From: Sediminibacterium ginsengisoli
GTDB lineage: Bacteria > Bacteroidota > Bacteroidia > Chitinophagales > Chitinophagaceae
Direction of reading: 5' to 3'
DNA length: 18,045 nt
NCBI GenBank assembly: GCA_943324415.2
Contig: CALPLN020000019.1
Coordinates: 1 to 18,045 of the forward strand
The notes below the pieces were generated by a model, which was not told where the DNA came from, made no database searches, and saw only the letters and a list, made by a program, of their open reading frames with translations. Within the stretch, counting starts at the first letter, position 1. Each line of letters begins with the position of its first letter. Position numbers and translations under genes: made by a program. Below, piece after piece: positions 1-5,473 of this stretch.

Positions 1-1
1 A

Positions 2-544
2 GCCCTCCTTAAGGGGTTAGCACAAAATGACTCCAAGGCGGTGGAAGCCCTCTATAAAAGTCATTTTAGTATGATTCAGCACTTTGTTACCAATAACAAT
101 GGCTCTTTTGATGATGCTAGGGATATTTTCCAGGAAGCAATGATCACTTTGTACGAAAAAGTACAGTTAGACCATTTTGCATTGACCTGTCAAATAAAAA
201 CCTATTTATTCTCGATCTGTAAAAACCTTTGGTTGAAAAGGTTACAACAAATGGGGAAATATAGTGCCCCACTCAGTGCTCATGAGGAAACGATCTCTGT
301 AGAAGAAGATCTAGATCAATTTGAGAAAAAAGATGCTGCTTTTGCAATTATGGACCGAGCCTTAAATAGTCTTGGAGAACCATGTAAGAGTTTGTTAGAA
401 GGGTACTATTTGAATAAAAAAGGAATGCAGGAACTTGCAAGTCAGTTTGGATACACCAATGCAGACAATGCCAAGAACCAAAAATATAAATGTTTAATGC
501 GCCTGAAAAAACTATTTTTTGCGCAATACAATATAGGAGAATAA
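2..544 (+). CDS. ECF-type sigma-70 family RNA polymerase sigma factor (5' partial)
   Basis: This is an RNA polymerase sigma factor of the extracytoplasmic-function type, expected to direct transcription of a stress or envelope regulon. The reading frame is open from base 2 and already encodes sigma-like sequence before the first possible start (GTG at 41): ALLKGLAQNDSKA leads into VEALYKSHFSMIQHF, the usual first helix of region 2. The true start is therefore upstream of the window. Region 2 continues with the DDARDIFQEAMITLYEK stretch, the family's D-x-x-Q-E-hydrophobic signature. Region 4 is the C-terminal third, with YYLNKKGMQELASQFGY as its helix-turn-helix and a basic end (KYKCLMRLKKLF). 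About 180 residues are visible, near full length for the family. The stop lies 4 nt before the start of the next gene, a membrane protein with an anti-sigma-like N-terminus, so the two are very probably co-transcribed partners. The regulon cannot be deduced from the sequence. Confidence 0.9.
   Translation, partial: ALLKGLAQNDSKAVEALYKSHFSMIQHFVTNNNGSFDDARDIFQEAMITLYEKVQLDHFALTCQIKTYLFSICKNLWLKRLQQMGKYSAPLSAHEETISVEEDLDQFEKKDAAFAIMDRALNSLGEPCKSLLEGYYLNKKGMQELASQFGYTNADNAKNQKYKCLMRLKKLFFAQYNIGE
535..539 (+). promoter_or_regulatory. Shine-Dalgarno site of the anti-sigma-like protease
   Basis: AGGAG lies 9 nt before the ATG at 549 and inside the last codons of the sigma factor gene. It is one of the few clear ribosome binding sites in the window. 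It fixes the start at 549 and suggests translation coupled to the upstream gene. Confidence 0.7.
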
Positions 545-548
545 CAAC

Positions 549-1661
549 ATGGACGACATTCAATTACAGGAAGCGATAGAACGATATTTAACAGGCGAAA
601 TGTCTGCTGAAGAACGTACTCAATTTGAGGCTATCCGTAAGACTACGCCTGAGATTGATCAAATGGTCGTAGAGCATGACATGTTCTTAAGAGAAATGGA
701 AGTGTACGTGAACCGAAAGAATTTCTCTAAATTAAACAACCAAGTTTTCAATCAATTACTTGAAGCTGGCACATGGACACCTGTGGAGGAGCAATCCACT
801 TCCTATAAAGTGATCCAACTTTGGAGTAAGTATAAAAAAGTGACCGCCATAGCGGCTTCTGTTGGTGGATTTATTGCATTATTTACTTCTGCAATGGTGC
901 TTTTCTTCTTCCCTAGCATCAATGGAAATCAAATTTTAGAATTAAGTAAGGCGGTTGAAAAAATTGAACAGAATCAAAAAGCTCAAGGTCATTTATTAAA
1001 TGAGGTAAAGACCAAAGTGCCCGAGAATGCAAAATTAATTAGCGGAGGCTCTGGCTTCTTGATTGATACTAAAGGATTTGTTATTACCAACGCCCATGTC
1101 CTAAAAGGTGATGGTGCAATTGTAGTCAATAGCTTAGGTCAAGAATTTAAAGCAACCATTGTATATAGTGACAAGCATTCAGATTTAGCTTTATTAAAAA
1201 TCGAAGACACGGACTATAAACAAGCCAAAGCATTGCCTTTCACCATTCGTAAAAAATCAAGTGATTTAGGTGAAGATATTTTCACATTGGGCTTCCCAAG
1301 AAATGACAATGATATTGTATACGGCAGAGGTTATTTAAGCGCTCAAACCGGATTCAATGGAGATAGCAATACCTATCAAATTCAGATTAGCGCGAATCCT
1401 GGTTATTCTGGCGCACCTGTTTTCAATGATAAGAACGAATTGGTCGGTATCATGAGCAGTAGACAAAAGCAAGCCGAAGGCGTAGCATTTGCTATTAAGT
1501 CTGATAAACTATTTGACTTGGTAGAGACATTAGAGGCAAACGAATTAACCAAGGACCTTCATGTTAAACTGAATAAGCAAAAAGTAAAAGGTACTAAGGA
1601 CCGCAAAAAGCAGATCAACAACTTCAAGAATTACATCTACAGCGTTCGTTCATTTGACTAG
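549..1661 (+). CDS. Anti-sigma-like membrane protein fused to a trypsin-like serine protease
   Basis: This 370-residue protein appears to combine two roles. Residues 1-60 (ERYLTGEMSAEERTQFEAI and following) resemble the cytoplasmic N-terminus of Bacteroidota anti-sigma factors. A basic patch (KYKK, 94-97) precedes one transmembrane helix at about 99-121, which predicts N-terminus inside and C-terminus in the periplasm. A probable short coiled coil follows (about 128-155). Residues 165-325 form a chymotrypsin/HtrA-type protease with a full catalytic triad: His183 in TNAHV, Asp212 in SDLALL and Ser287 in NPGYSGAP (a variant of GNSGGP). No PDZ domain follows; the C-terminus is a lysine-rich tail (about 340-360). 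The gene sits 4 nt after an ECF sigma gene with a good ribosome site. The inferred role is a membrane sensor that holds the sigma factor and proteolyses periplasmic targets or itself. The protease call is firm; the anti-sigma function rests on N-terminal resemblance and gene order. Confidence 0.85.
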   Translation: MDDIQLQEAIERYLTGEMSAEERTQFEAIRKTTPEIDQMVVEHDMFLREMEVYVNRKNFSKLNNQVFNQLLEAGTWTPVEEQSTSYKVIQLWSKYKKVTAIAASVGGFIALFTSAMVLFFFPSINGNQILELSKAVEKIEQNQKAQGHLLNEVKTKVPENAKLISGGSGFLIDTKGFVITNAHVLKGDGAIVVNSLGQEFKATIVYSDKHSDLALLKIEDTDYKQAKALPFTIRKKSSDLGEDIFTLGFPRNDNDIVYGRGYLSAQTGFNGDSNTYQIQISANPGYSGAPVFNDKNELVGIMSSRQKQAEGVAFAIKSDKLFDLVETLEANELTKDLHVKLNKQKVKGTKDRKKQINNFKNYIYSVRSFD

Positions 1662-1669
1662 TCTGTTAA

Positions 1670-2578
1670 TTAATTACTCCAAAGATTGGTAGGATATACT
1701 TTTGCTTCGATCAAAGCATCAATACTTGCCTTCACTCCGGGCGCATCTTCTTTATACGTTACGCCAAACCATTTTGCATTGGTAGGAATTACTTTCACTG
1801 CACCTAAGCTCAAGGCCTTGAATCTACCCGCTACAAAAGGAATATAAAATTCAGATTTTAACGCTTGTCCTTCTTTTGCTAAGAATACTTTAAATTCAGT
1901 TTCGCATAAATCAATGAATCCAGGAGCAAAACACATAAAGTTCATACTCACTCTTGTATCCTCTTGAAGTGGCGTTTCTATACCGTCTTCTTCATACACA
2001 ATACCGTTACCTTCTTTTCTATAAATTTTAGTACGCTCATTGATTGTCGTTAAATATCCTGCTTCATCCAAACTACAGACACCTCTACTCACTGTTCCAT
2101 TTTCGCTTAATGTATTGGCAAGTTCATAGCCTAAGATACAATACTCTTTTTCAGAACAAGCTGTTGTTAAAAAAGAATATGCTTGCTCAAAAGCTTCTTG
2201 TCCATAATAATCGTCTGCATTGATCACTGCAAATGGTTCGTTTACCACGCCCTTGGTACACAATAATGCGTGTGCTGTTCCCCATGGCTTGGTTCTTTCT
2301 TGAGGAATAGAAAAGCCTTCGGTAAATTTATCTAATGACTGGAACACATAAGCTGTTTCAATCTTGCCTTTTAATTTTGGTTCAATTACTGCTTTAAATG
2401 CTTCTGCAAAATCTGCTCTGATAATGAATACGACTTTCCCAAAACCTGCTCTGATAGCATCGTAAATCGAATACTCCATGATCGTTTCTCCACTTGGCCC
2501 GAATCCTTCGGTTTGTTTCATGCTGCCATATCTACTTGCCATCCCTGCTGCTAAAATCACTAATGTCGGTGCACTCAT
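1670..2578 (-). CDS. Sugar-phosphate-type nucleotidyltransferase
   Basis: A cytoplasmic NTP_transferase-fold enzyme expected to join an NTP to a sugar phosphate (or similar phosphorylated substrate), releasing pyrophosphate. Residues 9-21 carry the nucleotide-binding signature LAAGMASRYGSMK; GTAHAL (100-105) and NADDYYG (120-126) are the expected base/sugar-binding and metal-binding segments. Length from the chosen ATG is 302 residues, typical of this single-domain family, with no left-handed beta-helix acyltransferase tail. A GTG at 2605 would add nine residues (MKLQLKKGK), but the ATG at 2578 is preferred: the LAAG strand starts a few residues later as in relatives, and AAAGGA lies just before it. 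A TAnnTTTG box is at 2622-2629. The 3' end is 8 nt from the convergent protease gene with no terminator hairpin between. The substrate cannot be told from sequence; a cell-wall or lipopolysaccharide sugar is plausible. Confidence 0.85.
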   Translation of the reverse strand: MSAPTLVILAAGMASRYGSMKQTEGFGPSGETIMEYSIYDAIRAGFGKVVFIIRADFAEAFKAVIEPKLKGKIETAYVFQSLDKFTEGFSIPQERTKPWGTAHALLCTKGVVNEPFAVINADDYYGQEAFEQAYSFLTTACSEKEYCILGYELANTLSENGTVSRGVCSLDEAGYLTTINERTKIYRKEGNGIVYEEDGIETPLQEDTRVSMNFMCFAPGFIDLCETEFKVFLAKEGQALKSEFYIPFVAGRFKALSLGAVKVIPTNAKWFGVTYKEDAPGVKASIDALIEAKVYPTNLWSN

Positions 2579-2621
2579 TTTTCCTTTTTTTAATTGTAAT
2601 TTCACAAACCATTACATGGGT

Positions 2622-2629
2622 CAAAATTA
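2622..2629 (-). promoter_or_regulatory. Bacteroidota -7 promoter box (TAATTTTG) of the nucleotidyltransferase
   Basis: The minus strand reads TAATTTTG, an exact match to the TAnnTTTG element used by the Bacteroidota primary sigma factor. It lies 43 nt before the ATG at 2578, which predicts a leader of roughly 40 nt holding the AAAGGA ribosome site at 2582-2587. No clear -33 TTTG is seen. The box abuts the probable TTG start of the divergent gene. Confidence 0.55.
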
Positions 2630-2630
2630 G

Positions 2631-3533
2631 TTGATTTATTTTAAATATAAAATTTTGCATATAAAGCCCTACAAGCAAGCTATACCGTCCTTTAGTCAAC
2701 ATCAAAAAGTTGATTTATTGAGACTGGACCTGCTGCATCCTATTGTAAGTGGCAATAAGTTCTATAAACTTAGATATTATATTGAAGATGCAATTGAAAA
2801 TAAGGCGGATACTGTAGCCAGTTTTGGCGGGCCCTATTCCAACCACATCGTCGCATTGGCCTATACGGCAAAAGAAGCGGGATTAAAAAGCATTGGTTAT
2901 ATCAGAACAAATGAACAGGAACCTATGACGCCTAGCTTAGTCGAAGCAAAGGCATATGGTATGGATTTGATGTATTTAGGCAGATCGGATTTCCAATCTA
3001 AAAAAGCAGCTATTTTACAAAAAAGCAGCCCCAACTCTAGTTGTTATTTTGTGGATGAAGGTGGATATGGATGGATTGGTGCCAAGGGTGCTGCAACTAT
3101 TTTAACTGAAAATGAAACAAAACAATACGACTATATCATTTGTGCAGTGGGCACTGGTACCATGTTAGCTGGATGTATCAATGCATGCGAGACCCATCAA
3201 AAAATCATTGGCATTCCAGTTTTGAAAAACGAGGGCACAATCGAATCTGAAATCAATACCTTATTAATTGATAAAAGCAAATCCTATACTTTACTCCATC
3301 AATTTCATCAAGGGGGTTATGCAAAAACAAATCCTGCTATGATTGAGTTCATGAACAGACTTTGGGAAACCGAACAAATACCTACCGATATCGTGTACAC
3401 GAGTAAACTACTTTATGCTGTAGAAAATTTGATTCAAGAAAATTATTTCGAAAAGGATAAATCTATCTTAGTCCTGCACAGTGGTGGATTGCAAGGCAAT
3501 CGTTCATTAGCAGCAGGTACATTGCAATTTTAA
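2631..3533 (+). CDS. PLP-dependent ACC deaminase / D-cysteine desulfhydrase family enzyme
   Basis: A fold-type II pyridoxal-phosphate enzyme. Family members deaminate 1-aminocyclopropane-1-carboxylate or release sulfide from D-cysteine; sequence alone does not say which. Lys43 in SGNKFYKLR matches the PLP-binding lysine (Lys51 of Pseudomonas ACC deaminase), Ser70-Asn71-His72 in GGPYSNH is the conserved SN(H/Q) segment that follows, and GTGT (174-177) is the phosphate-binding loop. A glycine-rich HSGGLQG (283-289) closes the active site. At 300 residues it is slightly shorter than classic ACC deaminases. The start is uncertain: an in-frame TAG ends at 2630, and there is no ATG before the conserved core, so TTG at 2631 (or TTG at 2655) is the likely initiator. 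The stop codon overlaps that of convergent lipB. D-cysteine or D-amino-acid breakdown seems likelier than ethylene-precursor use in a free-living bacterium, but this is a guess. Confidence 0.85.
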   Translation: MIYFKYKILHIKPYKQAIPSFSQHQKVDLLRLDLLHPIVSGNKFYKLRYYIEDAIENKADTVASFGGPYSNHIVALAYTAKEAGLKSIGYIRTNEQEPMTPSLVEAKAYGMDLMYLGRSDFQSKKAAILQKSSPNSSCYFVDEGGYGWIGAKGAATILTENETKQYDYIICAVGTGTMLAGCINACETHQKIIGIPVLKNEGTIESEINTLLIDKSKSYTLLHQFHQGGYAKTNPAMIEFMNRLWETEQIPTDIVYTSKLLYAVENLIQENYFEKDKSILVLHSGGLQGNRSLAAGTLQF

Positions 3534-4237
3534 ATGAGTTCGCAATCAAAGATGGCTTGGAAATGATGCTTTATTTTTTGCTTCACTTCTTCGTAATCCA
3601 CTTTCCTGCCTAACTCTTTCTCCAATGAAGTCACCGTCTTTCCTTGTATACCGCAGGGCACGATGAATTCAAAATGGGATAAGTCCGTATTCACATTCAG
3701 CGCAAAACCATGCATTGTAATCCACCTACTACATTTAATGCCCATGGCACAAATTTTTCTTGCCACAAAAGGATCATGAGGATCTAACCAAACACCTGTT
3801 TCTCCAGCACTCCTCTCGCCTTTTAAACCATATTCTGACAAAACTTGGATAATCACTTCCTCCAAACTTCTCAAATACCAACCTAAATCTGGCTTGAACT
3901 TATCTAAGTCGATAATGGGATAACCCACCACCTGCTGTAAGCCATGATACGTAATATCCCCTCCTCTATTGATATGATAAAACTCAATACCCAATACTTT
4001 CAATTGCTCGTCAGACACCAATACATTGGCTCGATTGCCATTTTTACCCAATGTAAAAACAGGTTGATGTTCCACCAAAATCAATCGATGTGCCGTATTC
4101 GCTTCACTCGCCTCTTTTCCTTGGGTTCTAGCTTCTGCCTTCTGCGCTACACTGTCTTTTAACAGCTGTTCCTGATAATCCCATGTGGGCAGATAAGATT
4201 GAATCCCTAAATCTTCGAAAATTACTTGTTGGCGCAT
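3530..4237 (-). CDS. lipB: Octanoyl-[acyl-carrier-protein]:protein N-octanoyltransferase LipB
   Basis: LipB moves octanoate from acyl carrier protein to the lipoyl domains of 2-oxoacid dehydrogenases and the glycine cleavage H protein, the first step of lipoate synthesis (LipA then adds sulfur). The 235 residues show the family's blocks in order: RGGDITYHGLQQVVGYPII (91-109), ARKICAMGIKCSRW (159-172) with the catalytic Lys161, HGFALNVNTDLSHF (176-189), and VPCGI (193-197) with the acyl-thioester Cys195. Residues 31-50 form a charged, alanine-rich insertion ending ASEANTAH, just before the first conserved strand; it is not part of the catalytic core. The gene begins with ATG only 4 nt after a TAACTTTG promoter box and has no Shine-Dalgarno site, which suggests leaderless translation. 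It is divergent from the rluD-like gene. lipA is not in the window. Confidence 0.95.
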   Translation of the reverse strand: MRQQVIFEDLGIQSYLPTWDYQEQLLKDSVAQKAEARTQGKEASEANTAHRLILVEHQPVFTLGKNGNRANVLVSDEQLKVLGIEFYHINRGGDITYHGLQQVVGYPIIDLDKFKPDLGWYLRSLEEVIIQVLSEYGLKGERSAGETGVWLDPHDPFVARKICAMGIKCSRWITMHGFALNVNTDLSHFEFIVPCGIQGKTVTSLEKELGRKVDYEEVKQKIKHHFQAIFDCELI

Positions 4238-4241
4238 AGAA

Positions 4242-4249
4242 CAAAGTTA
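4242..4249 (-). promoter_or_regulatory. TAnnTTTG promoter box (TAACTTTG) of lipB
   Basis: Minus-strand TAACTTTG ends 4 nt before the lipB ATG. With the box centred near -7, transcription would start at or next to the A of ATG, giving a leaderless mRNA. It lies 20 nt from the opposite-facing box of the rluD-like gene. Confidence 0.6.
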
Positions 4250-4269
4250 CAAACTAAGCGGCAATAACT

Positions 4270-4277
4270 TACTTTTG
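4270..4277 (+). promoter_or_regulatory. TAnnTTTG promoter box (TACTTTTG) of the rluD-like gene
   Basis: TACTTTTG ends 4 nt before the ATG at 4282, with no ribosome site between, again implying a leaderless transcript. No convincing -33 TTTG is visible, though the region is only 44 nt wide and is shared with the lipB promoter. Confidence 0.6.
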
Positions 4278-4281
4278 CACT

Positions 4282-5352
4282 ATGTCAACAGAAGAGAAAG
4301 CGAAACATTCGATAGTGAACAACGAAGAACTACAAATAGAGAATGAAGATGTATATGAGAAACTCAGCTTTATCGTAGATAAAGGTCAGGAACCTATGCG
4401 TATCGATAAATGGGTTCAAATGAGGATTGAGGGCCTCACTAGAAGTAAATTACAAAATGGTATCGAAGGTGGTTTTTTAACAGTGAATGGAAAAATAGTT
4501 AAAAGCAATTACCGAACACGTCCGGGGGACGAAGTAGTTTACATGAGTTATGTGAACCCAGATTACACTGAATTGAAGCCAGAGGAAATGGCATTGGATA
4601 TTGTATATGAAGACGACGCTTTGATGGTAATTAATAAGCCATCTAATATGGTCGTTCATCCTGGCATTGGAAATTACACAGGCACCTTATTGAATGGTGT
4701 GGCATTTCACTTATTGGCACAGAACCCAAATTTAAATGAGGAGATTCTTCCAAGATTTGGTTTGGTACATCGTATTGATAAAAATACCACAGGACTTATT
4801 GTTCTGGCTAAAACACCAGAAGCAGCAAGCCATTTAGCAAAACAATTTTTCAACCATACTGTTGAGCGAAAATATGTTGCCTTGGTTTGGGGCAATATGG
4901 AAGAAGACGAAGGCACAGTGAATGCGCATATCGCACGCCATAAAACCTTCCGAAAAATGTTTGATGCTTACCCAGAAGGCGAAGTTGGAAAGCACGCTAT
5001 TACCCATTATAAAGTCATAGAGCGTTACAACTACACTTCGCTTGTCTCTTGTGTATTGGAAACTGGCAGAACGCATCAGATTCGTGTACACATGAAACAT
5101 ATAGGACATACCTTATTCAATGACCAAGAGTATGGTGGTGATAGAATTTTAAAAGGCACCATTTACACTAAGTACAAACAATTTGTAGACAACTGTTTTG
5201 ATGCATGTTCTAGATGTGCATTGCACGCAGCAACACTCGGCTTCATTCATCCAACCACAGAAGAAATGATGCGTTTTGATAGTCCATTGCCTTCTGATAT
5301 GGAAGCAGCTATCACCAAATGGAAGAACTATAAAGCAGCAGCGCATACCTAG
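4282..5352 (+). CDS. rluD: RluA/RluD-family 23S rRNA pseudouridine synthase
   Basis: The enzyme isomerises specific uridines in structured RNA to pseudouridine. An N-terminal extension of about 35 acidic residues precedes an S4 RNA-binding domain (about 38-85: MRIDKWVQMRIEGLTRSKL and VNGKIVKSNYRTRPGDEV). The catalytic domain follows from about 105, with the signature GLVHRIDKNTTGLIVLAK (160-177), in which Asp166 is the nucleophile, then ERKYVALVWG (195-204), TGRTHQIRVHMKHIGH (261-276) and LHAATLGFIHP (314-323). S4 plus catalytic core and 356 residues fit the RluD subgroup, which modifies helix 69 of 23S rRNA; the related RluC cannot be excluded. The start is the first ATG in frame after the promoter box. 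A strong bidirectional terminator lies about 70 nt past the stop. Confidence 0.92.
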   Translation: MSTEEKAKHSIVNNEELQIENEDVYEKLSFIVDKGQEPMRIDKWVQMRIEGLTRSKLQNGIEGGFLTVNGKIVKSNYRTRPGDEVVYMSYVNPDYTELKPEEMALDIVYEDDALMVINKPSNMVVHPGIGNYTGTLLNGVAFHLLAQNPNLNEEILPRFGLVHRIDKNTTGLIVLAKTPEAASHLAKQFFNHTVERKYVALVWGNMEEDEGTVNAHIARHKTFRKMFDAYPEGEVGKHAITHYKVIERYNYTSLVSCVLETGRTHQIRVHMKHIGHTLFNDQEYGGDRILKGTIYTKYKQFVDNCFDACSRCALHAATLGFIHPTTEEMMRFDSPLPSDMEAAITKWKNYKAAAHT

Positions 5353-5421
5353 TCACTAAGCTTAACTATATTTAAAAAATTGTTTTAATGTAGTTGATGA
5401 TCCGCTTAGATCAATGCATAA

Positions 5422-5453
5422 AAAAAGCCGCTTCGAATTCGAAGCGGCTTTTT
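5422..5453. terminator. Bidirectional intrinsic terminator (perfect palindrome)
   Basis: AAAAAGCCGCTTCGAA followed directly by its exact reverse complement gives a 32-base perfect inverted repeat. Folded as RNA it forms a GC-rich stem with a tiny AAUU-type loop closed by CUUCG/CGAAG pairs, and a U-run follows on either strand. It sits between the convergent rluD-like gene (stop at 5352) and the M1 peptidase gene (stop at 5474), so it can end transcription from both sides. Confidence 0.9.
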
Positions 5454-5473
5454 AATACGTATCATGTATTCCT

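Noticed and set aside
41..544. GTG at 41 as the start of the sigma factor
   Set aside because: The frame is open to base 2 and already encodes sigma-like residues before 41, so the gene begins outside the window.
2579..2605. GTG at 2605 as the start of the nucleotidyltransferase
   Set aside because: It would add nine residues before the conserved N-terminus; the ATG at 2578 has AAAGGA in front and fits the family.
4834..5109. 91-codon open frame opposite the rluD-like gene
   Set aside because: It lies wholly inside a well-conserved coding sequence on the other strand and encodes no recognisable protein.
5353..5421. Possible small RNA or attachment site between the rluD-like gene and the terminator
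   Set aside because: Only an AT-rich stretch with a short AAGCTT palindrome is present; no promoter box or stable fold was seen.
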